A program made the translations under genes and the position numbers. DNA of 25,171 nucleotides from CAZOEL01 sp964578835 (GTDB lineage Bacteria > Desulfobacterota > Syntrophobacteria > Syntrophobacterales > Syntrophobacteraceae), in assembly GCA_964578835.1 (NCBI GenBank), contig CAZOEL010000089.1, positions 1-25,171 of the forward strand, read 5' to 3'. Every line of letters starts with the position of its first letter. Positions within the stretch are counted from its first letter, which is position 1. The notes under the pieces were generated by a model. The model was not told the origin of the DNA and did no database searches. It saw only the letters and a list, made by a program, of their open reading frames with translations. Positions 8,504 through 15,726 of the stretch are shown one piece after another.

Positions 8504-9514
8504 TCAGAATTGCTTCAGGAAACGAAGATCATTCTCATAAAAAAGCCGCAGATCATCTATCCCGAACTTGAGCATGGCAATCCGTTCAATCCCCATTCCA
8601 AATGCAAACCCGGTTACCTTTTCGGGATCGTAACCCACCATCTTGTATACTTCCGGATCCACCATACCCGACCCGAGTATTTCGAGCCATCCCGTGTGGG
8701 AGCACACCCGGCAGCCTTTGCCGCCGCACATGACGCATTGAATGTCCACCTCGGCGCTCGGCTCGGTGAATGGGAAAAAGCTGGGCCTAAACCTCAACCC
8801 GACTTCAGGCCCGAACATCTGATGCACGAAAACCGTCAGTATGCCTTTCAGGTCGCCGAAAGATATGTTTTCATCCACGATCAGGCCTTCGACCTGGTGG
8901 AACATGGGGGTATGCGTAACGTCGGAGTCGCATCGGTAGGTCCTCCCCGGAGCGATGATGCGAACCGGGGGACGGCGGTTTTCCATTGTGCGCACTTGAA
9001 GCGGGGATGTGTGGGTTCTCAAGACGACATCATCGGAAATGTAGAATGTGTCTTGCATGTCTCGAGCCGGGTGGTCCTTCGGTATGTTGAGCGCTTCGAA
9101 GTTGTAGTAATCCAGCTCGACTTCCGGCCCCTCCACTGTTTCGAAGCCGAGCCAGTTGAAAATCCGGCTGATTTCGAGAGCGGTTTGAGTGATAGGGTGC
9201 AACGAGCCGCGGTTCGGGCGGCGCCCCGGAACAGTAACGTCGAAAGCTTGCCGCCTATGAAGCTGCCGATCCTTCGCCTTGTCGACGGCTTCTGAGAACA
9301 ACGCTTCGACTTCCACTTTGGCTTCGTTCAGCAGCTTGCCCACACTGCGACGCTCTTCGGGCGAAAGCTCTGCGAGCTCCTTGAACAACCGGGCCATCTC
9401 CCCTTTTCTGCCGAGATAACGGACCCGCACCTGGTCAAGCGCCTTGAGGTCATCCCCTGAAGCGACAATATCCGTCCTTGCCGCATCCAAGAATGCTTGA
9501 ATAGACGATTCCAT
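8504..9514 (-). CDS. pheS: Phenylalanine-tRNA ligase alpha subunit
   Basis: Catalytic subunit of phenylalanyl-tRNA synthetase. 336 residues against 327 in E. coli. An N-terminal coiled coil (about 1-85) leads to the class II core: HPITQTALEISRIFNWLGFE (motif 1 region), DMQDTFYISDD, the motif 2 stretch around PGRTYRCDSDVTHTPMFHQV, FRPSFFPFTEPSAEVDI, and motif 3 GFAFGMGIERIAML. A CGGKGC...C cluster (about residues 252-260) is a common insertion in this subunit. The ATG is three bases after the rplT stop codon, so translation is probably coupled to L20. Confidence 0.98.
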   Translation of the reverse strand: MESSIQAFLDAARTDIVASGDDLKALDQVRVRYLGRKGEMARLFKELAELSPEERRSVGKLLNEAKVEVEALFSEAVDKAKDRQLHRRQAFDVTVPGRRPNRGSLHPITQTALEISRIFNWLGFETVEGPEVELDYYNFEALNIPKDHPARDMQDTFYISDDVVLRTHTSPLQVRTMENRRPPVRIIAPGRTYRCDSDVTHTPMFHQVEGLIVDENISFGDLKGILTVFVHQMFGPEVGLRFRPSFFPFTEPSAEVDIQCVMCGGKGCRVCSHTGWLEILGSGMVDPEVYKMVGYDPEKVTGFAFGMGIERIAMLKFGIDDLRLFYENDLRFLKQF

Positions 9515-9517
9515 CTT

Positions 9518-9871
9518 CTAAGCCGCTTCTTTGGCGATCTGGGCCAATTTGGCAAAAGCCGCCGGATCGGATATCGCTAAACCGGCCAAAACTTTCCGAT
9601 CCATGGCTACGTTGGCTTTCGTCAGCCCGCTTATGAATCGGGAATAGCTCAGACCATGCTCCCGCGCGGCAGCATTGATGCGCATGATCCAGAGGCTTCG
9701 GAAGTTGCGCTTGCGCGTCTTGCGATCGCGGTAGGCGAATTTGAGGGCGCGATCCACGGTTTCGGAAGCGGTGCGTAAAAGGGTCCCGCGCCCACCGCGA
9801 TATCCCTTGGCCATTTTCAGTATCTTCTTACGACGCTCACGCGACTTGACAGCTTTTTTTACCCTTGGCAT
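9518..9871 (-). CDS. rplT: 50S ribosomal protein L20
   Basis: Large-subunit assembly protein that binds 23S rRNA. It has 117 residues, the standard length, with the typical basic N terminus (MPRVKKAVKSRERRKKILK) and the conserved stretch RTASETVDRALKFAYRDR followed by FRSLWIMRINAAAREHGLSY. AAGGAG lies nine bases before the ATG. It follows rpmI after 37 bases. In other bacteria L20 represses its own operon by binding a leader mRNA; the long infC-rpmI leader here makes that plausible but it is not shown. Confidence 0.99.
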   Translation of the reverse strand: MPRVKKAVKSRERRKKILKMAKGYRGGRGTLLRTASETVDRALKFAYRDRKTRKRNFRSLWIMRINAAAREHGLSYSRFISGLTKANVAMDRKVLAGLAISDPAAFAKLAQIAKEAA

Positions 9872-9908
9872 GGAAAAGCACTCCTTGAATATCTAACAAC
9901 GATCATTC

Positions 9909-10106
9909 TTAAAGATACGGCAGCATACGCGCCAGAGATTTTAAATTCGCACTATCCACCACTGTAGTCTGACGAAGCCCGCGCAAGCGTTTGGGCGCTT
10001 TTTTGGTCAGGATATGGCTCTTGAACGCTTTGCCCCGAACGAATTTGCCGGATCCGGTTTTCTTGAAGCGCTTGGCGGCCGCTCGGTTGGTTTTGATTTT
10101 AGGCAT
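9909..10106 (-). CDS. rpmI: 50S ribosomal protein L35
   Basis: 65-residue basic ribosomal protein of the large subunit, full length. The family signature MPKIKTNRAAAKRFKKTGSG opens it, followed by KAFKSHILTKK and KRLRGL. GGGAGG lies just upstream of the ATG. It is the first gene behind an internal promoter at 10484-10512, with a leader of about 370 nt, and is followed by rplT, pheS and pheT. Confidence 0.98.
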   Translation of the reverse strand: MPKIKTNRAAAKRFKKTGSGKFVRGKAFKSHILTKKAPKRLRGLRQTTVVDSANLKSLARMLPYL

Positions 10107-10157
10107 TATTTCCTCCCAGATTTAAGCTCAACCCCAAATTCGGTATTGATGACAAAC

Positions 10158-10185
10158 GATCGGAGATCGGAAATCTCAACCGATC
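10158..10185 (-). promoter_or_regulatory. Mutually exclusive hairpins in the rpmI leader
   Basis: On the minus strand GATCGG (10185-10180) can pair with CCGATC at 10170-10165 (9-base loop) or with a second CCGATC at 10163-10158 (16-base loop, helped by an inner AGAT/ATCT pairing). The TGA of the Phe-rich frame lies inside the loop, so ribosome position would influence folding. No T-run follows. The role is unknown. Confidence 0.4.
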
Positions 10186-10316
10186 ATCGACCGAAAAACA
10201 AGCAAGATCCCCTGCCCTGCATGCTCTTCAACGCCAGGGAACCAAAGGGAACCAAAGAAAACAAACGATAAAATTCCGCCCGACGCCAGACGCTTAAAAA
10301 ACTCAACTAGATTCAC
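10176..10316 (-). CDS. Possible Phe-rich leader ORF upstream of rpmI-rplT-pheST (speculative)
   Basis: A 46-codon frame begins at GTG 10316 and ends at TGA 10178-10176. It carries seven Phe codons, clustered in VEFFKRL and SFVFFGSLWF. It lies between the internal promoter and rpmI, in a transcript that ends with the phenylalanyl-tRNA synthetase genes. E. coli pheST is controlled by a Phe-rich leader peptide, pheM, so the resemblance is worth noting. Against it: there is no good ribosome binding site, the region is T-rich on this strand, which favours Phe codons, and no intrinsic terminator follows. Probably not a conventional attenuator. Confidence 0.25.
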   Translation of the reverse strand: MNLVEFFKRLASGGILSFVFFGSLWFPGVEEHAGQGILLVFRSMIG

Positions 10317-10483
10317 TACCTGGCTTTTCCAAATCAGCCCGTGGGCCAAAACGCGCAGAAAAGCCTCTTACTCCCGGAAAGGCGTCCGTATAAGCCAACG
10401 CGACAAGATGTTAACCCGAGTGGCGCAACAATTCAACGCCATCGCCTGCGCCCGTCGAGCCTGGCCCACGACGGAAAGAGAGT

Positions 10484-10512
10484 AATGTATTGAGGTTCCA
10501 GAGGTGTGTCAA
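10484..10512 (-). promoter_or_regulatory. Sigma70-type promoter for rpmI-rplT-pheS-pheT
   Basis: On the minus strand the -35 is a perfect TTGACA (10512-10507) and the -10 is TACATT (10489-10484), separated by exactly 17 bases. An A-rich tract just upstream (AAATAAAAAAAC) could act as an UP element. Transcription would start near 10477, giving a leader of about 370 nt before rpmI. Confidence 0.75.
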
Positions 10513-10534
10513 GTTTTTTTATTTGCCGCTTCCG

Positions 10535-11041
10535 CTACTTCGGAGCGAGTATCATCACCATATTGCGGCCTTCCATCTTGGGAGACTGCTCTACGACCAC
10601 CTCGTCCTTGAGCTCCTCAAGTATTCGTTCGAGCACCTTCGTGCCCTGGTCGGTATAGGCAATCTCCCGACCGCGAAACAGAACAGTGACTTTGGCTTTG
10701 TCTTTCTGGCCGAGGAAGCGTTTGATGTGGCTGATCTTCACCTGCAGATCATGCTCATCCGTCTTCGGACGCATTTTAACTTCCTTGACCTGAATAACCG
10801 TCTGCTTCTTTTTTGCTTCCTGCGTCCGCTTATTCTGCTGGTATTTGAATTTCCCGTAGTCCATGATCTTGCAAACAGGCGGCTGTGCGCCTGAAGCCAC
10901 CTCTACGAGATCCAGCTCTTCCTGCGCAGCCAGCTCCAAAGCCTTCTTGAGAGGGATAACTCCCAATTGCTGGCCATCGCGGCCAATCACGCGGACTTCA
11001 GTAGCGCGAATCTTCTCATTTACATTAACCTGCTTCTCCAG
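10535..11041 (-). CDS. infC: Translation initiation factor IF-3, probable CTG start
   Basis: Binds the 30S subunit, prevents premature 50S joining and discriminates against wrong start codons. VNVNEKIRATEVRVIG opens the N domain. The linker is Lys/Gln rich, and the C domain has KEVKMRPKTDEHDLQVKISHIKR followed by VLFRGREIAY. There is no ATG in the right place. A TTG at 11101 would add 20 unlike residues and has its binding site only two or three bases away. CTG at 11041 has GGGAGG with an ideal eight-base spacing and gives a 168-residue product starting just before the conserved block. infC commonly uses rare starts such as AUU so that IF-3 can repress its own translation; CTG would serve the same purpose. 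It follows thrS by 84 bases. Confidence 0.95.
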   Translation of the reverse strand: MEKQVNVNEKIRATEVRVIGRDGQQLGVIPLKKALELAAQEELDLVEVASGAQPPVCKIMDYGKFKYQQNKRTQEAKKKQTVIQVKEVKMRPKTDEHDLQVKISHIKRFLGQKDKAKVTVLFRGREIAYTDQGTKVLERILEELKDEVVVEQSPKMEGRNMVMILAPK

Positions 11042-11072
11042 CTTGCTGTCCTCCCTTCCTGCGTTATGGGTC

Positions 11073-11119
11073 GAGAGTCGAGGTGTCGAATCGGGCGCCA
11101 AGCCCTCCCCTCAACTCTC
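11073..11119 (-). repeat. Hairpin-forming inverted repeat between thrS and infC
   Basis: The arms GAGAGTCGAGG (11073-11083) and CCTCAACTCTC (11109-11119) pair over 11 positions with one mismatch that becomes G-U in the thrS-infC mRNA. The loop is 25 bases and holds a decoy GGGAGG and TTG. It lies directly upstream of the infC ribosome binding site, so it could affect infC translation. There is no T-run, so it is not a terminator. Confidence 0.55.
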
Positions 11120-11125
11120 AGCTCT

Positions 11126-13066
11126 TTAGACAATCCCGAGCCCGATTCGGCCTCTGGTCGCTTCTAGACATTCCTTTTCCACCAGCGCCGCAAATTCTTC
11201 GGGGCTCATCAGATCCAACTGCGCGCCGTCTCGTCGCCGCGGACACACACCGCCGGCGGCGACTTCCTTGTCCCCTATCACGAGCATATAGGGGACCTTC
11301 TGCATCTGAGCGTCACGAATCTTATAACCAAGCTTCTCATTCCGATCGTCCAACTCCACACGCACGCCTGCAGCCCGGAGCCTGTCCGAGACGGATTTGG
11401 CGTACTCCAACTGGTTATCCGTCACCGTCACCACAATGGCTTGAACCGGCGCCAGCCAGGCCGGGAACGCCCCGGCATAATGCTCGATCAGAACGCCGAG
11501 AAAACGCTCGATAGCGCCCAGAATCACGCGATGAACCATGACGGGGCGATGGCGATTGCCGTCTACGCCGACATAGGTCAAATCAAAGCGCTCCGGAAGA
11601 GTGAAGTCGCATTGGATGGTGGCGCATTGCCAGCGCCGGTCCAGAGCATCCTTCAACTTGACGTCAATTTTCGGGCCGTAAAACGCGCCTTCTCCTTCGC
11701 AGATAGAGTAGGCAATCCCCTTATCCTCCAATGCGCCGGACAAAGCCTTCGTCGCCCTTTCCCAATCTTCGTCGGAGCCTATCGACTTCTCGGGCCTGGT
11801 GCTGATTTCCATCTCATATGAAAAACCGAACATCTCCATGAACTCAATAACAAAATCTATGATCCCCTTGATTTCCTGGTTCAACTGTTCGGGCATGCAG
11901 AGGATGTGAGCGTCATCCTGGGTGAACTGTCGAACGCGCAGGAGACCATGAAGAACGCCGGACTTTTCATGGCGATGAACGGTTCCAAGCTCGAAGTAGC
12001 GCAGGGGCAAATCCCGGTAGCTCCGGATCTTGGACTTGTATATAAGCATATGCGAAAGGCAGTTCATGGGCTTTATGCCGTAGGACTGCTCATCTATCTC
12101 CGAAAAGTACATGTTTTCCCGGTAATGATCGAAGTGCCCCGAGCGTTTCCACAGATCAGTCTTGAGCAAGGTGGGGCCGATAACGATGTGATAGCCGCGG
12201 CGCAAGTGCTCTCGCTTCTCGAAGGTCTCGAGAATGTGGCGCACAAGAGCCCCTTTGGGATGGTAGATCACCATGCCGGCGCCCACCTCATCGCTGAAGC
12301 TGAACAGATCCAATTCCTTGCCAAGACGGCGATGATCCCGCTTCTGCGCCTCCTCGATGAAATGAAGATATCTATCGAGCGCTTCACGATCGGCGAAAGC
12401 GGCGCCATAAATTCTCTGGAGCATCTGGTTGCGCTCATCCCCGCGCCAGTAGGCGCCCGCCACGCTGGTAAGCTTAAAGGCTTTGACGTGTCCGGTATCC
12501 GGAACATGGGGCCCGCGGCAAAGATCGACGAAATCGCCCTGCTGATAGATAGAAACCGTCGGATCTTCCATTGCCTGCAAAATCTCGACCTTGTACTTCT
12601 CGCCACGCTCCTCGAAATAACGTATGGCTTCCTCTCTGGGAATCTCTTTTCGCTGAAAATTCAGCCTATCGGAAACGATCCTCGACATTCGCTTCTGGAT
12701 CTTGTCCAGATCCTCGCGAGTGAAGGGACGCTCCACATCGAAATCATAGTAGAAGCCGTTCTCGATTGCGGGACCGATGGCGACTTTGACGCCGGGAAAA
12801 AGAGATCTGACCGCCTGCGCCATTATGTGGGCGGCGCTATGTCTCAAGACCTCGGTTCCTTCCGGAGAGTCGGCCGCGATGCCCTCCAACCGTCCGTCTT
12901 CATCAACGGATCTCGTAAGGTCTACGATGCGCCCGTTGAGCGAGGCCGCAATCAAACCATCCCTTGGCTCGCCGGATTCTTTGAAAATATCGGCTATCGC
13001 CATGCCTTTGGGGAAGCTTTTCCGGCTTCCGTCCTTAAACGTCACTTCAATATGTTGAGAGCTCAT
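11126..13066 (-). CDS. thrS: Threonine-tRNA ligase
   Basis: Charges tRNA-Thr and edits mischarged serine. 646 residues, full length. In order: TGS domain (1-65), second additional or editing domain with HSAAHIMAQAV (about 76-86) and GPHVPDTGHV, the class II catalytic core, and the C-terminal anticodon-binding domain (PVQAIVVTVTDNQLEYA onward). Zinc ligands are visible as Cys336 in KPMNCLSHM, His387 in QDDAHIL, and the His of VMVHRVILGAIERF. The ATG at 13066 has AGGAAGGG close upstream. A promoter lies about 150 bases upstream. It starts the classical order thrS-infC-rpmI-rplT-pheS-pheT. Confidence 0.99.
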   Translation of the reverse strand: MSSQHIEVTFKDGSRKSFPKGMAIADIFKESGEPRDGLIAASLNGRIVDLTRSVDEDGRLEGIAADSPEGTEVLRHSAAHIMAQAVRSLFPGVKVAIGPAIENGFYYDFDVERPFTREDLDKIQKRMSRIVSDRLNFQRKEIPREEAIRYFEERGEKYKVEILQAMEDPTVSIYQQGDFVDLCRGPHVPDTGHVKAFKLTSVAGAYWRGDERNQMLQRIYGAAFADREALDRYLHFIEEAQKRDHRRLGKELDLFSFSDEVGAGMVIYHPKGALVRHILETFEKREHLRRGYHIVIGPTLLKTDLWKRSGHFDHYRENMYFSEIDEQSYGIKPMNCLSHMLIYKSKIRSYRDLPLRYFELGTVHRHEKSGVLHGLLRVRQFTQDDAHILCMPEQLNQEIKGIIDFVIEFMEMFGFSYEMEISTRPEKSIGSDEDWERATKALSGALEDKGIAYSICEGEGAFYGPKIDVKLKDALDRRWQCATIQCDFTLPERFDLTYVGVDGNRHRPVMVHRVILGAIERFLGVLIEHYAGAFPAWLAPVQAIVVTVTDNQLEYAKSVSDRLRAAGVRVELDDRNEKLGYKIRDAQMQKVPYMLVIGDKEVAAGGVCPRRRDGAQLDLMSPEEFAALVEKECLEATRGRIGLGIV

Positions 13067-13218
13067 ATCCCTTCCTGCGCTGAAAAACGGACCTCGAGGA
13101 AAGATGGAAACCCCGCGGGACTGCGAGTAAAAAACACTTTCGATCAGACCTCAAGAGTGGACATTTCATAGCTGAACAGACCAATGCGCCTGGCGATCTT
13201 TCTTAAATAAGCCAGATA

Positions 13219-13247
13219 ATTATAATCACCAATGCGGCAAATTACAA
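13219..13247 (-). promoter_or_regulatory. Sigma70-type promoter for thrS
   Basis: On the minus strand -35 TTGTAA (13247-13242) and a perfect -10 TATAAT (13224-13219) are 17 bases apart. Transcription would start near 13212, giving a leader of about 145 nt before thrS. I found no Thr-rich leader peptide in it. Confidence 0.65.
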
Positions 13248-13313
13248 ACCCAACATCCATTACAATCTTTACAGAAGGAGGGTTTCCAAACGGGAATGCC
13301 GGAGGGCGCGCGC

Positions 13314-13338
13314 TCGAAATAAAAAAGGCACCCTGCCT
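13314..13338 (-). terminator. Rho-independent terminator downstream of tRNA-Val
   Basis: On the minus strand AGGCA and TGCCT (13338-13334 and 13330-13326) form a five-pair stem with a GGG loop, followed by TTTTTATTT. It lies about 160 bases after the tRNA 3' end and before the thrS promoter, so it would separate the two transcripts. Confidence 0.6.
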
Positions 13339-13495
13339 CACGAAGAAGGAAGATGCCCACACTTACCCGCCACTTTCATTTGCTCCAAGAGCAGCTCTTC
13401 TTTTTGCAGTCTATCAGATCCTGACAACCCTAATCTGGAGCCTTCTCAAGTTAGTCTCAACGCCCTAGCGTCAATGCCGCACTTCGGAGCAGAAA

Positions 13496-13570
13496 TGGTA
13501 GGCACGGGCGGTTTCGAACCGCCGACTTCTACCGCGTCAAGGTAGCGCTCTCCCACTGAGCTACGTGCCT
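13496..13570 (-). tRNA. tRNA-Val (anticodon GAC)
   Basis: A full cloverleaf is readable on the minus strand: acceptor AGGCACG/CGTGCCT, D stem GCTC/GAGC, anticodon stem CTACC/GGTAG with loop TTGACGC (anticodon GAC, reading GUC and GUU), T arm GGCGG-TTCGAAA-CCGCC, discriminator A and an encoded CCA. Length is 75 with CCA. The acceptor flanks extend the pairing by two more bases (GT before, AC after), which makes the mature end less obvious. It has its own promoter and lies between pgsA and thrS. Confidence 0.97.
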
Positions 13571-13584
13571 ACATGTTGGATGTC

Positions 13585-13613
13585 TCTATAACGGTGTCAT
13601 GAAATCCTGTCAA
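13585..13613 (-). promoter_or_regulatory. Strong sigma70-type promoter for tRNA-Val
   Basis: On the minus strand a perfect -35 TTGACA (13613-13608) and -10 TATAGA (13590-13585) are 17 bases apart, with the tRNA 5' end 15 bases after the -10, so the start is close to the mature end. The T-run of the preceding candidate terminator directly abuts the -35. Confidence 0.8.
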
Positions 13614-13634
13614 GAAAAAAAGGGCAATCCCTCC
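13614..13634 (-). terminator. Possible terminator after the pgsA-like gene
   Basis: On the minus strand AGGG and CCCT pair around the loop ATTG (extended by two G-T pairs) and run into seven T residues. The stem is short, so the call is weak. Its position, about 50 bases after the pgsA stop and just before the tRNA promoter, supports it. A separate GGCGC/GCGCC hairpin lies slightly upstream. Confidence 0.4.
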
Positions 13635-13682
13635 AGCGCGGCGCCTTCGCCTTCAGCGCCGTCAGAGCTTTGGTCAAAGCCG

Positions 13683-14231
13683 CTATCTCCCGTTCTGACT
13701 TCGATATTTGTCAAACAGAGAGATGCCGACCTTAATGTAATGGAACCCGCTCGCTATAGAAAGGGCGGCCGTAGTGAAATTGAGCAGCAGGTATAACCAG
13801 CCCGGCATGGCGAGAAACGGCTTGGCCATGGCGGAAAGCACGGTGATGAGCTGAAACAGGGTAGTCGCCTTGCTTATAGAGGTAGGCCTTATTTCTACAG
13901 GAACCTGATGAAAGGCGAGAGAAAGAAGCCCCAGAACGATAATCGCGTCGCGGCTAACGGTTATGACTACGAGCCAACTGGGGAGCAATCCGATCTTTGC
14001 AAGCATGATGAAGCTGCTCACCAGAAGCAGCTTATCCGCGAGAGGATCGAGATAAGCTCCCAGCTTGGATTTCTGATCGAAAAGGCGGGCAATGAGCCCA
14101 TCCAAACCGTCGGTCATGCCAGCCAGAAAAAACACGACCAGCGCCATCCCCAAATCGCCATCGAGAAGCAGCCACACAAGCAAAGGAGTCAATAGGATTC
14201 GAATGATGGTAAGAACATTGGGAATAGTCAT
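13683..14231 (-). CDS. pgsA: CDP-alcohol phosphatidyltransferase, probably phosphatidylglycerophosphate synthase PgsA
   Basis: Integral membrane enzyme of phospholipid synthesis, most likely joining glycerol 3-phosphate to CDP-diacylglycerol. The family signature DxxDGxxAR...GxxxDxxxD is intact: D41, D44, G45, A48, R49, G58, D62, D66 in the 182-residue protein starting MTIPNVLTIIR. Several hydrophobic helices span the rest. The alternative TTG start two codons earlier is less likely because GGAG lies seven bases before the ATG at 14231. It follows the secreted hypothetical gene by 23 bases. The substrate alcohol cannot be fixed from sequence alone; a phosphatidylserine or cardiolipin-type relative is possible, though the length and N terminus are typical of PgsA. 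Confidence 0.85.
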   Translation of the reverse strand: MTIPNVLTIIRILLTPLLVWLLLDGDLGMALVVFFLAGMTDGLDGLIARLFDQKSKLGAYLDPLADKLLLVSSFIMLAKIGLLPSWLVVITVSRDAIIVLGLLSLAFHQVPVEIRPTSISKATTLFQLITVLSAMAKPFLAMPGWLYLLLNFTTAALSIASGFHYIKVGISLFDKYRSQNGR

Positions 14232-14254
14232 TGACAATCTCCGAACATGCTCAC

Positions 14255-15556
14255 TTACGGACGCGAAAGCGTCAATGTGACAGAACGACTTTCCGGGGAA
14301 AGCCCATTCACTTGAACCCGGAAGCCGTTCTCCAGCACTGTTTCCTGGAGGCTTTCAAAAAAGCCGCCATCGATGCCGTCGACGCGGGCAGTGACAGCGT
14401 CAACGCCCATATCGAGCTTCAGCACCCTCATGGATTCAAACCGCGCCTTAAGCGCCTTTGCAACCGCTTCCCAGGACGCGTAGGGGTTGGAGCCCTTCAC
14501 GGTCACCGTCCACTCTCCAACGTTTTGCGCTGGTTGAGATCTCTCAGCCGATTGAGATCTTTCAGCAGAATCGGCGGCAAGAGAAGGCTCACGCCCGGGA
14601 GACTCACGGAGCAGTCGATCCAGCTGAGGAGCAACGATGCCGGCAAGATCCATAGCGCCTTCCTGAGGGGCCGCACTATTCAACGGTAATTCCTTATGAA
14701 TTTCACCCTCCGGCTTCCCGGAATAAACATCGAGAATCTTGAGAGCTGCTTTAAGCGATCTCTGTTGGTCCATAGTCCGCCCGATCGCGACCGATCCCGT
14801 AATCGCTTTGGGTATGCCCATTTTCTTCGCCAAAGAAAGCACTTCGTCAACGGAAATGTCGCCGTTCGAACTGACGGCTATTCCGTCCCGATTCGGAAAG
14901 CGCAAGGACCATCCATAACCGGGCGTCTCCTGGACCATGCTCATTGCAAATACAGACTGGGACTCGCTTCTATCGTAGGGAACAGACCAGCTTCCTTCCC
15001 ATTTTTCCGCTACAGCCCAAAAGACCTCCGGCTTTGCAATCGACATTCCTCTGGAAGCCGACAACGGTTGCTCGCGTTTTTGCTCGGCGCCGGGGGAGAA
15101 GGTTTTTTCAGCCTCTTTGGGCGGGGCCGCACCGGATCGGCCAGGCTCACCAGAGGCAAGGCCCGCGCTCGTAAGATCTTTTCTCAACGTCTCCATCGCT
15201 ACGGTCGCTTGCCCCCTGACGCGATAGAGGCCGCCCGAAGGTCCCTCCGAAAAAAGCTGAAAGGTTTCGATGTAGCGTTTTGGCTGTTTGAGAATCTTTT
15301 CCTGAATGGGAGCAAATTTACTGCCCATTTCAGCCGGGCTAAGATAATTCGCTACAGCCTGAGTCACGGCTTGAACAAGAAAATCATGAATCGCATCATC
15401 TTTGCTTTTAGCCGGCGCTTGAGGATTATAGACTGTCTGGCCCTGGCTGAAGAACACAGCAGACTTGCTCTGAGTTTGCCGGCAGAAGCCGTCGGCAACC
15501 CAGGCGGCCGCAACCATCGGGATCAGGCACCACATGGCAATAGCTTTACGGGACAT
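14255..15556 (-). CDS. Secreted hypothetical protein with FlgT-like N-terminal region
   Basis: I do not recognise this 433-residue protein firmly. It begins MSRKAIAMWCLIPMVAAAWV, a clear signal peptide, so the rest should be periplasmic. Cys24 or so lies near the cleavage zone but without a proper lipobox. Residues about 45-125 (AIHDFLVQAVTQAVANYLSP to VRGQATVAMETLRKDL) resemble the envelope-protein fold seen at the start of flagellar FlgT, though faintly. A Pro/Ser/Glu-rich linker follows (130-160), then a middle domain, a second linker with a tandem AERSQ duplication, and a C-terminal alpha/beta domain (WTVTVKGSNPYASWEAVAKAL). The start at 15556 is preferred over 15571 because GGAG lies nine bases upstream and the signal peptide then begins with a basic residue. 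It is transcribed toward pgsA. Confidence 0.65.
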   Translation of the reverse strand: MSRKAIAMWCLIPMVAAAWVADGFCRQTQSKSAVFFSQGQTVYNPQAPAKSKDDAIHDFLVQAVTQAVANYLSPAEMGSKFAPIQEKILKQPKRYIETFQLFSEGPSGGLYRVRGQATVAMETLRKDLTSAGLASGEPGRSGAAPPKEAEKTFSPGAEQKREQPLSASRGMSIAKPEVFWAVAEKWEGSWSVPYDRSESQSVFAMSMVQETPGYGWSLRFPNRDGIAVSSNGDISVDEVLSLAKKMGIPKAITGSVAIGRTMDQQRSLKAALKILDVYSGKPEGEIHKELPLNSAAPQEGAMDLAGIVAPQLDRLLRESPGREPSLAADSAERSQSAERSQPAQNVGEWTVTVKGSNPYASWEAVAKALKARFESMRVLKLDMGVDAVTARVDGIDGGFFESLQETVLENGFRVQVNGLSPESRSVTLTLSRP

Positions 15557-15595
15557 TTCGGATAACTCCATCGCTAACTTGCATGGGCTTTTAAC

Positions 15596-15624
15596 AGGAT
15601 AATAACCATAAATGAGGCGCTCAA
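15596..15624 (-). promoter_or_regulatory. Candidate promoter for the secreted hypothetical gene
   Basis: On the minus strand -35 TTGAGC (15624-15619) and -10 TATCCT (15601-15596) are spaced by 17 bases, each matching four of six consensus positions. It lies about 40 bases before the likely ATG in the divergent region shared with the DUF4911 gene. Confidence 0.45.
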
Positions 15625-15726
15625 CATCAACATATCGTCAGTCATTTACGCCACATCCAAACCCCCCTTTTCCTTACGTTGTTTTATTTGGTATCATAGT
15701 CTTTTTTGAAACGAAAGGAGAAATCG

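Larger units (their letters stand above)
10107..10534 (-). other. Long infC-rpmI intergenic leader region
   Basis: This gap is 428 bases long on the minus strand. Reading toward rpmI it holds a strong promoter (10512-10484), then about 370 nt of leader. Within the leader is a 46-codon GTG-started frame rich in Phe (10316-10176), whose stop codon falls in the loop of a pair of mutually exclusive hairpins (10185-10158), and finally the rpmI ribosome binding site. In other bacteria L20 controls this region through mRNA structure; I could not match a known L20 leader fold by eye. Confidence 0.55.
13067..13495. other. Intergenic region between tRNA-Val and thrS
   Basis: It contains the tRNA terminator (13314-13338), the thrS promoter (13219-13247) and the thrS leader. 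Short frames exist on both strands (for example 72 codons on minus, 78 on plus) but they overlap these signals, lack binding sites and have no recognisable content. The remaining stretch, 13339-13495, shows nothing I can identify. Confidence 0.6.

Noticed and set aside
10014..10271. An 85-codon plus-strand frame over rpmI and its leader
   Set aside because: It lies opposite rpmI, which is certain, and has no binding site.
11039..11101. TTG at 11101 as the infC start
   Set aside because: The GGGAGG before it is only two or three bases away and the added residues match no IF-3 N terminus.
13144..13362. A 72-codon minus-strand frame upstream of thrS
   Set aside because: It covers the terminator and the thrS promoter and shows no family resemblance.
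13232..13468. A 78-codon plus-strand frame between thrS and tRNA-Val
   Set aside because: It is antisense to the terminator and promoter signals, and no domain is recognisable.
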